NCBI GenBank assembly: GCA_009780915.1
Contig: WQZD01000006.1
Location: forward strand, 45,943-109,942
Source of the DNA: Propionibacteriaceae bacterium
GTDB taxonomy: Bacteria; Actinomycetota; Actinomycetes; Propionibacteriales; Propionibacteriaceae
Reading direction: 5' to 3'
DNA: 64,000 nt
Shown here: piece by piece, positions 1-8,220 of the stretch
How the letters are laid out: the number at the start of each line of letters is the position of its first letter
Position numbering within the stretch: the stretch's first letter is position 1
Made by a program: the position numbers and the translations under genes
Notes under the pieces: generated by a model
Told to the model about the DNA's origin: nothing
The model's database searches: none
Seen by the model: only the letters and a program-made list of their open reading frames with translations

Positions 1-685
1 GCAGGGTCTTCTGCGTGTCGAAGCACTGCTGGAAGGTGGTCAGGTCATTCCCGGTGATCCCGGCGGCGGCGGGGAACTGCACGCGCAACTGATCGTCGGT
101 GTAGCCCGTCCCCTCCTTCTCGGGCTGATTGGCGAAGACCGTCTCATGGTAGGCGATGAACGCTCCGACCACGTCGGCGCAGGTGGAGCCCACCGCCGCC
201 CTGGTCGAGGAGGTGTTCTTCAGATTCGAGTCGAGGAAGCTGCGGATGTGGACGTGCAGGACGATGTCGCCCTGCTGGGCGAGGGTACGGAACGTGCTGC
301 CGTAGGACCTGTCCACCAGGTCGCAGTACGGGCACTGATAGTCCAGGTGCTCGTCGACGACCACGGCGCCTGGCTTGGTGGTCGTGCTCGCCACCTGGAT
401 CCAACCCATCTCCGCCGTGCCGTTCGGCGGGATGAAGATCGAACTGGTCGACGTGCCGCCTGTCGAGGTGGCGGTCGGGTTCCCGTCGGTCGACGTCGGG
501 GGAGTGGCCGGCTTGGGGGACTGTTGGGAGAAGACCACGCCGATGAGCGCCAAGCCGATCACCAGGATGATGACGACGATGGTGACCACACGGTTGCGCT
601 TCTGGCGCTTGGCTGCGGCCTGTTGTTCGGCTCGCATTTGCGAGCGCTTGGATTGACCGGCGTTTTGTTTCTTCTTCTGTGCCAC
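1..685 (-). CDS. Membrane-anchored DsbA-like thiol-disulfide protein (3' end cut off by window)
   Basis: The visible 228 residues begin with a Lys/Arg/Gln-rich cytosolic stretch (about 1-32), then one transmembrane anchor (about 33-53), a Pro/Thr/Ser linker, and a thioredoxin-fold start with a CPYC motif at residues 118-121 in the context DYQCPYCDLV. This is the layout of actinobacterial DsbA-family oxidoreductases that act on secreted proteins. The start is GTG at 685, preceded by GAGGAG about 12 nt upstream; the frame is open to the window edge. It starts 3 bp after the MauE/DoxX-type gene, so the two are probably one transcript: a thiol oxidase with a membrane partner that could recycle it (inference). 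A paralogue with the same layout lies at 55456-56205. Confidence 0.85.
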   Translation of the reverse strand, partial: MAQKKKQNAGQSKRSQMRAEQQAAAKRQKRNRVVTIVVIILVIGLALIGVVFSQQSPKPATPPTSTDGNPTATSTGGTSTSSIFIPPNGTAEMGWIQVASTTTKPGAVVVDEHLDYQCPYCDLVDRSYGSTFRTLAQQGDIVLHVHIRSFLDSNLKNTSSTRAAVGSTCADVVGAFIAYHETVFANQPEKEGTGYTDDQLRVQFPAAAGITGNDLTTFQQCFDTQKTL

Positions 686-688
686 TGT

Positions 689-1201
689 TCACCGCTCCTC
701 GGGATGGGAAGATTGCAACCATGCGTCGACGGAGAACCTCGACGCGGGAAAGACGACGAGCCACGCCGCGCACACCAAGAGCCCTGTGTCCCGGAGGATG
801 TCTTCGAGGTACTTGGTCTTCTGGCTGGCATCTAATATACCGCCTGGTGTGAAGCAACCACAGTCAATGGTCAATCCTCGGGCCCAGGCGGAGATGATGA
901 CGCCGATGTAGGCGATCATGCACAGCCCTCCGATGAGGCCGCTCCACCGGGTGACCAGGCCGGCGACGATGATCAGGCCGAGGAGGATCTCCACCACGGG
1001 CAGAGAGTAGCCGAGCAGGGACTCCATCGATGCCGAGATGGGGAAGTCGTACGCGTGCACAGCCAAGACGGACTGGTGCAGGTCGGTGATCTTCAGGCAC
1101 CCGGCGACCAGGAGGGCGCCGCCCAGGATCAGTCGGGCGATCACGGAGATCACGGACGCGACCTTCTGGAACCGCGTCGGCGTCACGTCGTCAATGGACA
1201 T
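689..1201 (-). CDS. MauE/DoxX-type redox membrane protein
   Basis: A 170-residue protein with four predicted membrane helices. After the third helix it carries the motif DCGCF (vicinal-type Cys-x-Cys), typical of the MauE/DoxX redox-associated family. MauE-type proteins are linked to disulfide handling of exported proteins, and the next gene encodes a DsbA-like protein, so a role in delivering oxidising or reducing equivalents to it is plausible. The open frame extends upstream to 1261, but ATG at 1201 starts the conserved protein and sits 7 nt after a TACACT box, which suggests a leaderless mRNA. No Shine-Dalgarno is visible. The substrate is unknown. Confidence 0.8.
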   Translation of the reverse strand: MSIDDVTPTRFQKVASVISVIARLILGGALLVAGCLKITDLHQSVLAVHAYDFPISASMESLLGYSLPVVEILLGLIIVAGLVTRWSGLIGGLCMIAYIGVIISAWARGLTIDCGCFTPGGILDASQKTKYLEDILRDTGLLVCAAWLVVFPASRFSVDAWLQSSHPEER

Positions 1202-1216
1202 GGGTCTAAGTGTATA
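1202..1216 (-). promoter_or_regulatory. Putative leaderless promoter (-10) of the MauE/DoxX gene
   Basis: On the minus strand TACACT (1214-1209) lies 7 nt before the ATG at 1201. The 16-mer TACACTTAGACCCATG recurs with one mismatch before tatB (10310-10325). With a normal 6-7 nt distance from -10 to start point, the transcript would begin at the start codon. Confidence 0.5.
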
Positions 1217-1238
1217 GGCATGTCCGCCTCGGTGAGGG

Positions 1239-2651
1239 CTATGACAAACCTTCGGCGACACTTGCCGCGGCCGCCAGCCAGGCTCGCTGGGTGCCGGGTT
1301 TGAGGTGGTCGTACGACAAGGCGCCCTCGACCATGGCGGGGTCGTACGGGATGAGCTCCACGTCGCGTGTCAGGTCGGCGTACCCGTCCCGGATGCGCCG
1401 GATGGACTCGTCGGAGGCCTTGGGATCCGCCTGGGTGATGATGGTGACCGAGTTGCGAGCCAGGCGGGCGCTGAACTCGTTGCGTCGGGCGAGGGCCTCC
1501 AGCAACAGGGCGCCGGCCTCGGCGTGGTCGGCCCTGGTCGTGGTGACGGTGACGAGTTGGTCGGTGTGGTCGATCATGCGCCGCCACATCGGGTCGGACT
1601 CGTCATTGCCGGAGTCCATGATGATCAGGCGGTAGTACTTGGTGGCCACCCGCCAGATGGCGTCGACGTCGTGGGGGGTGATCCTCTGCTCGTCGGCCAA
1701 CAGGTGGCTCTTCGAGCGCAGCACGTCGAAGTGGTCACGGTCCTGGTGGTGGACGAACCGGGCCAGATCCACGGCCTGGGCGTCGGCGGCGAGCAGGCGG
1801 GGCACCTGCGGCAACAGGTCGAGCAAGGTGGACTCGTGGGGGCCCTGCTCCGTCCTCCAGCCCAGGGTGCCCCGCGTCTGGTTGTTGTCCCAGGCGAGGA
1901 CCCCCGTGCCGCCGAAGCGGGCGAAGACGGCGGCCAGGCAGATCGTGGTGGGGGTCTTCCCCGCGCCTCCCTTGCCGTTGACGACGGCGATGGTGCGAGG
2001 AGTCCCCCAGTGCTGGGACACCGTGGCGCGGTAGGACCGGTCGGTCATCTCCGCCTCGGAGGGGGGCAGCGGGATTCCTCGGCGGGCCAGGGCGCCGCGC
2101 CACCCTTGGCGGGCGGGCAGGGGAGCGCCGGACGGCGCCGTGAAGGCGTGTCGCGGGGTGATGACCGGGTCCGAGGTGACGTAGTGGTCGTCGTACGGGT
2201 CCAAGCCCCGGGTGGCGAACGGAGTCGTGGGCGGCAGGGGAAGGCTGGGCAGTGCGGTCATGTACGGAAGCTGCGGAGGCTCGATGCCGGTCATGTCGCG
2301 GGGCGCCTCGCTGACGGTGCCGTCGGGGGCGACCAGGAGTCGGAACAGGCCTTCGGGGTCGGAACAGATGACGATCAGGGACGCGTTGCTGCTCTTCGCC
2401 GCGGCTGCCAGCACCTCGACCGCCTGGCGGCGGGCGGTGGGCAGGTCCGTGCAGGAGATGGGCGTGGCCTGATCGTCGATGAGCACTTCGCCCACCCCGT
2501 TGGCGCGCAGGAAGACGGCGCACATCGGCGGCGCCGGCGGAATGGGCGCCGGCGGGGGCTGTGGGGGCTGTGGGGACTGTGGGGGCTCGGTCACGGTTGC
2601 GGCTTCGGGCTTCCCATCGTCCGTCGGCTCGGCAGGGAGTTCCTCAGTCAT
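1239..2651 (-). CDS. ParA/MinD-like P-loop ATPase with Pro-rich N-terminus
   Basis: 470 residues. The N-terminal ~45 residues are Pro/Gln-rich; a region of unknown fold follows (about 45-200). The C-terminal half is a ParA/MinD-type ATPase with deviant Walker A GKGGAGKT, an IIMDSG segment at the Walker B position and a typical TQADPKASDESIRR-like tail region. Pro-rich MinD-like ATPases occur beside type VII secretion genes in actinobacteria (EspI-like), but no ESX gene is in this window, so that role is only a possibility. Start ATG 2651 has GAGAGG upstream. The MauE/DoxX gene begins 37 bp downstream on the same strand. The ATPase call is firm; the partner is unknown. Confidence 0.75.
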   Translation of the reverse strand: MTEELPAEPTDDGKPEAATVTEPPQSPQPPQPPPAPIPPAPPMCAVFLRANGVGEVLIDDQATPISCTDLPTARRQAVEVLAAAAKSSNASLIVICSDPEGLFRLLVAPDGTVSEAPRDMTGIEPPQLPYMTALPSLPLPPTTPFATRGLDPYDDHYVTSDPVITPRHAFTAPSGAPLPARQGWRGALARRGIPLPPSEAEMTDRSYRATVSQHWGTPRTIAVVNGKGGAGKTPTTICLAAVFARFGGTGVLAWDNNQTRGTLGWRTEQGPHESTLLDLLPQVPRLLAADAQAVDLARFVHHQDRDHFDVLRSKSHLLADEQRITPHDVDAIWRVATKYYRLIIMDSGNDESDPMWRRMIDHTDQLVTVTTTRADHAEAGALLLEALARRNEFSARLARNSVTIITQADPKASDESIRRIRDGYADLTRDVELIPYDPAMVEGALSYDHLKPGTQRAWLAAAASVAEGLS

Positions 2652-3060
2652 GGCAACCTCTCACATCGGTGTTCCGGGCCCTGCTCGTCTCACTGGTCGG
2701 GCAGGCGCGTGGAACGGGTAATGGCAATCCTACCAAGCACTCCCGTGAGATGCTTCGGGCGGATGTGCGTAGAGGAAATACAGCATGCTAAGCTTCACTC
2801 TTTCGTCCAGATTCGCCAAAATTCACCACTTATAGCGCAGGACAAGGGGATATGGACATGAGATGCCAGAAATTGCAGCGTGTGTCCGACCACTTCACGC
2901 TCACGGAGCTGGGCGAATAAGCGCAGAAGAATGCTGGCTTCCATTGTGAGCATGCGCTACGATGGCGCATGTGATCCTCCCACGCACCTCCGGCAGCCTC
3001 CGGCGGTGTACGGTTCACGATTAGCGAAAAGGGTGGCTGACAAGTCCACAAAGGAGCGGA
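2652..3060. other. Divergent intergenic region between the ParA-like gene and the hydrogenase operon
   Basis: About 410 bp without a credible gene and with lower GC than its flanks, especially 2760-2960. It must carry divergent control signals. It includes the inverted repeat at 2951-2971 and ends with AAGGAG (3051-3056) before hyaA. Short frames here lack both homology features and ribosome binding sites. Confidence 0.7.
2951..2971 (+). promoter_or_regulatory. Inverted repeat with an embedded -10-like box, candidate hydrogenase operator/promoter
   Basis: CATGCGC (2951-2957) and GCGCATG (2965-2971) are a perfect 7-bp inverted repeat. The 7-nt centre contains TACGAT (2958-2963), a plausible -10 element. 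No good -35 is visible at 17 bp. A repressor or activator bound here would control the operon starting at 3061, with a 5' leader of roughly 85-90 nt. Function is inferred only from position and symmetry. Confidence 0.4.
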
Positions 3061-4308
3061 GTGCCCGTGGCATATACATTAGATGGTTGGCAAGAGCCAA
3101 CTCTGGCAGAGAACTTGGCGAGGGCCGGTGTGTCCCGCCGTGACTTCTTGAAGTTCTGTGGCGGTCTGGCGGCAGCGTTTGCCGCTGGATCCGCAGTGAT
3201 CGGTTCGGCGCCGGGAGCCAGTGCTGCTCCCACGGCCAACCCCGTCAGCGGCGAGCAGATCGCTTCCGCGCTCGGGGCGATGACCAAGCCGAACGTCGTC
3301 TGGTTGCAGTTGCAGGAATGCACCGGGTGCATGGAGAGCGCGCTGCGCTCTGGCGGCACCTCGGTGGAGGACGTCGTCCTCAACCTCCTGTCGGTCAACT
3401 ACAACGAACTGGTGATGGCGGCAGCCGGAGACGCGGCCAACGCCGTGCTCGACGAGACCAACAAGACCCCCCATATCTTGGTCGTCAACGGTTCCATCCC
3501 CACCAAGGACAACGGTATTTACTGTGTCATCGGCGGGAAGTCGGCCGAGATGGTCCTGCGGGAGTCCGCTGAGAACGCGACGGCGATCTTGGCTGTGGGC
3601 GCGTGCGCGGTCTTCGGATCGGTTCAGGCCGCGAGGCCGAACCCGACCGGCGCCGTCGGCGTCGACGAGATCATCAAGGACAAGCCTGTTATCAACGTGG
3701 CTGGTTGCCCGCCGATCGGTGAGGTCATCATGGCCACCGTGGCGTACATCCTGACCAACGGGCACACGCCCAAGACCGACGCCGAAGGCCGTCCGCTGTT
3801 CGCGTACGACCAGCGCATCCACGACTCGTGCCCGCGCCGCCCGCACTTCGATGCCGGCCAGTACGTGCGCACGTTCGACGACGAGGGCGCCCGCAACGGC
3901 TGGTGCCTGTACGACATGGGCTGCAAGGGGCCGAGCACCTTCAGCGCCTGTCCGATCATCCAGTGGAACGACCACACGAGCTGGCCCATCGGCGCCGGGC
4001 ACCCGTGCCTCGGTTGCACCGAGAGGGACTTCTTCGACCGCTTCACCCCCTTCTACTCCAAGCTCCCGAATGTTCCGGGCTTGGGTGTGGAAGCGACGGC
4101 TGAGAAGGTCGGTCTCGGCCTCGTGGCCGCCACCGTGGCTGCCGTCGGCGTCCATGCCGGTGTCACGGCCATCCGCAAGTCGGCTGGCAAGAAGACCACG
4201 GACCACACGCCCTTGGAGGCCTTCGGCGACACCGAAGCCGCTCCCTCGGCACCTCAAACCTCAGCCGCTGACACCACGGCGACCCCCGACTCCGGAAAGG
4301 CGGAATAA
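3061..4308 (+). CDS. hyaA: [NiFe]-hydrogenase small subunit, Tat-exported
   Basis: 415 residues; the electron-transfer subunit of a membrane-bound group 1 uptake hydrogenase. The N-terminus has the twin-arginine motif SRRDFLK (residues 25-31), a hydrophobic stretch and an Ala-x-Ala type cleavage region near 55. The proximal-cluster motif is ECTGCMES (Cys87, Cys90). Gly stands where O2-tolerant enzymes have an extra Cys, and the second extra position is Ser (FGSVQAARPNPT), so this looks like a standard, O2-sensitive enzyme. Medial and distal cluster Cys residues follow (CPIIQWND, HPCLGC). A C-terminal hydrophobic helix should anchor the complex. Start GTG 3061 follows AAGGAG by 4 nt; GTG 3067 is an alternative with a 10-nt spacer. 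Confidence 0.95.
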   Translation: MPVAYTLDGWQEPTLAENLARAGVSRRDFLKFCGGLAAAFAAGSAVIGSAPGASAAPTANPVSGEQIASALGAMTKPNVVWLQLQECTGCMESALRSGGTSVEDVVLNLLSVNYNELVMAAAGDAANAVLDETNKTPHILVVNGSIPTKDNGIYCVIGGKSAEMVLRESAENATAILAVGACAVFGSVQAARPNPTGAVGVDEIIKDKPVINVAGCPPIGEVIMATVAYILTNGHTPKTDAEGRPLFAYDQRIHDSCPRRPHFDAGQYVRTFDDEGARNGWCLYDMGCKGPSTFSACPIIQWNDHTSWPIGAGHPCLGCTERDFFDRFTPFYSKLPNVPGLGVEATAEKVGLGLVAATVAAVGVHAGVTAIRKSAGKKTTDHTPLEAFGDTEAAPSAPQTSAADTTATPDSGKAE

Positions 4309-4311
4309 TCC

Positions 4312-6057
4312 ATGACAGAACGCGTCACTATCGACCCGTTGACTCGTATCGAAGGTCACCTGCGCATTGAGCTGGAGACCGAAGGCGGAGTCATCTCCAA
4401 GGCATGGAGCGAAGCCACCCAGTTCCGTGGCATCGAAACCATCGTGCAGGGCCGCGACCCGCGTGACGCCTGGGCTTTCACCCAGCGCATCTGCGGCGTG
4501 TGCACCACGGTCCACGCCATCGCGTCCATCACGGCCGTGGAGAACGCCATCGGCTCCAACCCTCCTCAGCAGGCTTTGTTGATCCGCGACATGGTCATGG
4601 CCGCTCAGGAGATCCAGGACCACGTGATCCACTTCTACCACCTGCACGCCCTCGACTGGGTGAACGTCGCAGACGCGGTGAAGGCTGATCCGGAAGCGAC
4701 CGTGGCTCTGGCCAAGGCGATCGGTTCCACCTGGAAGGGCAACACCGTGGAGAGGATGCAGGCCGTCAAGGACACGGTCCAGTCCATCCTCGACTCGGGT
4801 CAGCTGTCCATCTTCACGGGCGGGTACTGGAGCCATCCCGATTACCGGCTCCCACCCGAGGCCAACCTCATGGCCGTGGCCCACTACCTGGACGCCCTGG
4901 AGTTCCAGCGTTCCATGATCCGCATCAACACGGTCTTCGGTGGCAAGAACCCGCACCCGAACTTCCTCGTCGGCGGCATGGCGTGCACCCTGGACCCGGA
5001 TCGTTCCGAGTCGATCAACCAGGTCCAGATCTCTGAGATCCAGAACTGGGTCAACGAGTGCCTGGAGTTCGTCGAGGCGTGCTACGTCCCCGACGCGAAG
5101 GCCATCCTGACCTTCTACCCGGATTACTTCGACATCGGCGCCTCCAGCCCCAACTACATGGCTGTCGGCATGTCCGGCGCGGTGTTCGCTGGCGATCCCA
5201 ACCAGACGCCTCGGTACCCGACGGCCATGATGGCGATCAAGCCCGGCGTGATCGTGAACAACGATTTCTCCACCGTGCAGCCCTTCGACCCGAAGCTCAT
5301 CAGCGAGGACATCACCTCGGCGTGGTTCACCTACACCGGTGGCCAGTCGACGCTGACCCCGGACCAGGGCGAGACGACAGTGGAGTACACGGGTCCCAAC
5401 CCGCCGTACACCTGGCTGGGCGACTCGGAGAAGTACACCTGGTGCAAGGCGCCTCGGTACAACGGTCTGCCGGTCCAGGTCGGTCCGCTGGCCCGCGTCC
5501 TGCTGGCGTACGCCCAGGGGCACGCCACCACCAAGGCGCTGGTCGACGACGCTGTGAAGCTGTACGGCATCTCCTTGGCTCAGCTGAACTCCACGGCCGG
5601 TCGTACCCTCGCCCGTGCGGTCGAGTGCCTGACCACCGCTCAGAACCTGGTCAACGAGACCTTCCCGACCTTCGTGAAGAACCTCCAGCAGGGCGACATC
5701 GCCGTGTTCGATCCTTCCAAGTGGGAACCCGCCTCGTGGCCCAAGGGCGCGGCGTCGGGCTACTCCTTCGTCGAGGTGGCCCGTGGCAACCTGAGCCACT
5801 GGGTGACCATCAAGGACGGCAAGGTGTCCGCGTACCAGTGCGTGGTGCCGACGACATGGCTCGCCGGCGGTCGCGACGAGAACGGCGAGATGGGCCCCTA
5901 CGAGGTGTCTTTGGCCGGTAACGGCAAGCACCCGTTGGTGGACTCGTCCCAGCCTCTGGAACCGCTGCGGACCATCCACTCCTTCGACCCGTGCATGTCC
6001 TGCGCTGTGCACGTGCTCGATCCGGACGGCGAAGAACTGCAGGTGGCGGTGTCATGA
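4312..6057 (+). CDS. hyaB: [NiFe]-hydrogenase large (catalytic) subunit
   Basis: 581 residues carrying the Ni-Fe active site that oxidises H2. The N-terminal ligand motif is RICGVCTTVH (residues 59-68), and the C-terminal one is DPCMSCAVH (559-567). It is followed by a 14-residue tail that the maturation protease should remove after His567. RIEGHLRIE near the N-terminus is also typical. The length matches group 1 enzymes. It starts 3 bp after hyaA and overlaps hyaC by ATGA, so the structural genes are co-translated. It has no signal peptide of its own and would leave the cell with the Tat signal of HyaA, as is known for this family. Confidence 0.97.
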   Translation: MTERVTIDPLTRIEGHLRIELETEGGVISKAWSEATQFRGIETIVQGRDPRDAWAFTQRICGVCTTVHAIASITAVENAIGSNPPQQALLIRDMVMAAQEIQDHVIHFYHLHALDWVNVADAVKADPEATVALAKAIGSTWKGNTVERMQAVKDTVQSILDSGQLSIFTGGYWSHPDYRLPPEANLMAVAHYLDALEFQRSMIRINTVFGGKNPHPNFLVGGMACTLDPDRSESINQVQISEIQNWVNECLEFVEACYVPDAKAILTFYPDYFDIGASSPNYMAVGMSGAVFAGDPNQTPRYPTAMMAIKPGVIVNNDFSTVQPFDPKLISEDITSAWFTYTGGQSTLTPDQGETTVEYTGPNPPYTWLGDSEKYTWCKAPRYNGLPVQVGPLARVLLAYAQGHATTKALVDDAVKLYGISLAQLNSTAGRTLARAVECLTTAQNLVNETFPTFVKNLQQGDIAVFDPSKWEPASWPKGAASGYSFVEVARGNLSHWVTIKDGKVSAYQCVVPTTWLAGGRDENGEMGPYEVSLAGNGKHPLVDSSQPLEPLRTIHSFDPCMSCAVHVLDPDGEELQVAVS

Positions 6058-7289
6058 CAACTTCCACCGACTCGGTCGCAACGGGTGTGCAAACCCCGGC
6101 ACTTGTGGTCGGGACGGCCTTCAGCCTCGGCTTGATGAGCGAGGGCCGGATCATGGCGCTGGCGGCGGCTTGTCCGTCGACCAGCACCGATCCGGTGGAC
6201 ATCGCCACGACTGAGGCGCTCGAGGCCAACTTCCCTGGTGTGGAAGTTCCCGAAGTCCACCCGGACGACGTCGACCCTGCGACCCGGAACAGGCGGTACT
6301 CTCTGGTGAGGGTGCACGCCAGCCTCACGGGCGTCGACGCTCCTCAGGACCTGGTGGTGATGCGCGGTGATCTCGACACCGTGCTCACCAAGGTCACGAT
6401 CGGCCGCGACGAGCGCGGCGTCCTCAAGAGGAACGCCAATCTCGTGATCCGTCGCGGATGGCGCCCCCTGGCGGTCGCCGTCGCCACAGTGGACGAGAAC
6501 GGCACGGTGGGTCCCTTCAAGATGGAGGGGTTCATCCCGGTGTGCCCGGAGACCGTCGCCCGCCAGTCGGCGACCGACGTGTCCACCGGCCCGGCTGTGT
6601 GGGCTCGGGTCCGGCTGTGGTCGGCCTCCCTGCGCATCCAGCACTGGAGCAACGTGGCGTTGGTCTTCATCCTGTCCTGCACGGGCTTCTACATCATGGA
6701 CCCCTTCTTCGGACCGTCGGCGTTCGTCGGCGAGCAGACAGGGTTCCTGATGGGCTGGGTGCGTCTGATCCACTTCACCGCCGCCTTCGTGTGGCTGGTC
6801 GTGGCACTGACACGCATCTGGTCGGCGTTCACCTCCCGTGACCGCCACCTGCGCTGGCCGGCCATGTGGCCGTTGAAGAAGAAGGAGGACATCCGCAACC
6901 TCGGTCGCGTCCTCCAGCACTACGTCTTCATCAAGGAAGAGGCCCCGTTGTTCTTGGGCCACAACCCCTTGCAGCAGCTGACCTATCTGGCCGTGTACAT
7001 CGTGTGCGGCATCCAGATGATGATCGGCTTCATGCTCTACGGGCTGTACCACCAGAGCTTCGCCTTCTGGGCCTTCTTCTCGACACCGGTGCACTGGATC
7101 GGCGTGCCCGCGATGCGGTTGATCCACACGCTGGTCATGTTCGCCTTGTGGATGTTCGTCATCGCGCACATCTACCTGGTTCTCCGGGCTGAGTCCCTGG
7201 AGCGCCACGGCGGTCTGTCTTCGATGATCAACGGCGGCGTTTGGGTGAAGCGCGGTTCGAGGCCTGTGGACGCACCCGCAGTCGAATGA
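6054..7289 (+). CDS. hyaC: Hydrogenase cytochrome b subunit with an N-terminal domain resembling a P-type ATPase N-domain
   Basis: 411 residues against about 220-240 for usual HyaC. Residues from about 185 are the di-haem cytochrome b that passes electrons to quinone: RIQHWSN (His197), several membrane helices, and later His residues in LIHFTAAF, LIHTLV and IAHIYL. Residues 20-170 are extra and soluble. Their order of motifs matches the nucleotide-binding domain of P-type ATPases: LAAACPSTSTDPVD (compare DAID/DPTE), RNRRYSL (compare KR), VVMRGDLDTVL (compare KGAPE-x-VL) and RRGWRPLAVA (compare GLRxLAVA). There is no DKTGT phosphorylation site. Start ATG 6054 overlaps the hyaB stop (ATGA). The cytochrome call is firm; the N-domain relation is my reading of motifs. 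Confidence 0.9.
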   Translation: MTTSTDSVATGVQTPALVVGTAFSLGLMSEGRIMALAAACPSTSTDPVDIATTEALEANFPGVEVPEVHPDDVDPATRNRRYSLVRVHASLTGVDAPQDLVVMRGDLDTVLTKVTIGRDERGVLKRNANLVIRRGWRPLAVAVATVDENGTVGPFKMEGFIPVCPETVARQSATDVSTGPAVWARVRLWSASLRIQHWSNVALVFILSCTGFYIMDPFFGPSAFVGEQTGFLMGWVRLIHFTAAFVWLVVALTRIWSAFTSRDRHLRWPAMWPLKKKEDIRNLGRVLQHYVFIKEEAPLFLGHNPLQQLTYLAVYIVCGIQMMIGFMLYGLYHQSFAFWAFFSTPVHWIGVPAMRLIHTLVMFALWMFVIAHIYLVLRAESLERHGGLSSMINGGVWVKRGSRPVDAPAVE

Positions 7290-7816
7290 CCGACGGCGCG
7301 CCCACCACACAGGTCCGTCCCTCACCGGTCGTCACAGTGCTCGGGGTCGGTAATCCGATCATGGGCGACGACGGTATCGGCTTGGAACTCCTGGCGGGTG
7401 TCGAGGCGCAATGCGTCGACACCCGCGTGGAGTTCGTCGATGGGGGCACGGGCGGCATGGAATTGCTGCCCGTGGTCCAGGACGCCACCTACTTGCTCAT
7501 CCTCGACGCCGTGGCCGGCGACACACCCGGCCAGGTCGTCGAACTGACCGGCGACCAGATTCCGCGTCTGCTCGCCACGAAACTCTCCCCCCACCAGGTC
7601 GGGCTGCTGGACATTTTCGCAGCCGCTCGCCTGTTGGGCCGTGAGCCTCAGACAGTCGCGGTGGTCGGGGTCGTCCCCGAAACCGTGGACCTGCAGCTGG
7701 GTCTCACACCTGCCGTGGAGGCCGCCATGCCGGAAGCCACCCGTATCGCCGTCGAGGTGGTCAATGGGTGGCTCGCGGAGGACGCCACGGCGAAGAACAC
7801 CTGCTGCGGAGGCTGA
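7286..7816 (+). CDS. hyaD: Hydrogenase maturation endopeptidase
   Basis: 176 residues of the HyaD/HybD/HycI protease family, which clips the C-terminal tail of the large subunit once nickel is inserted. Seen are the N-terminal GVGNPIMGDDGIG motif, the VDGGTGG segment, LILDAV and SPHQVGLLD with the metal-binding His. The protein ends in a short Cys-containing tail (NTCCGG). ATG 7286 overlaps the hyaC stop (ATGA), so it belongs to the hyaABCD transcription unit. Its likely substrate is HyaB, which keeps the His567 cleavage site. Confidence 0.93.
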   Translation: MTDGAPTTQVRPSPVVTVLGVGNPIMGDDGIGLELLAGVEAQCVDTRVEFVDGGTGGMELLPVVQDATYLLILDAVAGDTPGQVVELTGDQIPRLLATKLSPHQVGLLDIFAAARLLGREPQTVAVVGVVPETVDLQLGLTPAVEAAMPEATRIAVEVVNGWLAEDATAKNTCCGG

Positions 7817-7828
7817 CGGATGCCTGTC

Positions 7829-8188
7829 TCATTCCTGAGGTGGCATCGTCAGGTCCGCGTAGGTGACCTCGAATTCGCGCCCGCTGACCAGGTTCCCCGT
7901 CGGGGTGCCGCACACAGGGCACGTGAGCGCGAAGAACTCATCGATAGGCTGGTCGCAGCCGCAGGTCGGACACCCGACGGCGGCTGCGACTTCGTCGATA
8001 TCCAGGGCGGCGCCCTGAAGAAGGGTGCCCTCGACGGCGATCGGCCAGGCGCCGGCCAAGGCTTCAGGCATCGCGCCCGACATGGAGCCGACTCTCAGAC
8101 CCACGCGCTCCACGCCAGTGGCGCCCGAGGCCCGCGCGGTCTTCTCCACCGCCACGACCACCCCGTGCAGCAGTCCCAGTTCATGCAT
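7829..8188 (-). CDS. hypA: Hydrogenase nickel incorporation protein HypA, copy 1
   Basis: 119 residues. It begins MHELGLL, the nickel-binding N-terminus of HypA, and has the zinc site as CPTC (Cys73, Cys76) and CPVC (Cys90, Cys93). HypA delivers Ni to the hydrogenase large subunit with HypB. The gene lies on the minus strand between plus-strand genes, convergent with hyaD and 32 bp divergent from the large-subunit-like gene. AAGGAAG precedes its ATG. A second, clearly different HypA is at 13959-14321, so the two may serve different targets or one may be redundant. Confidence 0.92.
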   Translation of the reverse strand: MHELGLLHGVVVAVEKTARASGATGVERVGLRVGSMSGAMPEALAGAWPIAVEGTLLQGAALDIDEVAAAVGCPTCGCDQPIDEFFALTCPVCGTPTGNLVSGREFEVTYADLTMPPQE

Positions 8189-8220
8189 GGGTTTCTTCCT
8201 TCCCAGATCGGATTGCGGCC

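Noticed and set aside
1305..2861. A 518-codon plus-strand frame across the ParA-like gene
   Set aside because: Antisense shadow; it has no ribosome binding site and no recognisable motif.
4261..6012. A 583-codon open frame antisense to hyaB
   Set aside because: Shadow of a strongly conserved gene; composition is dominated by Arg, Val, Gly and His with no domain.
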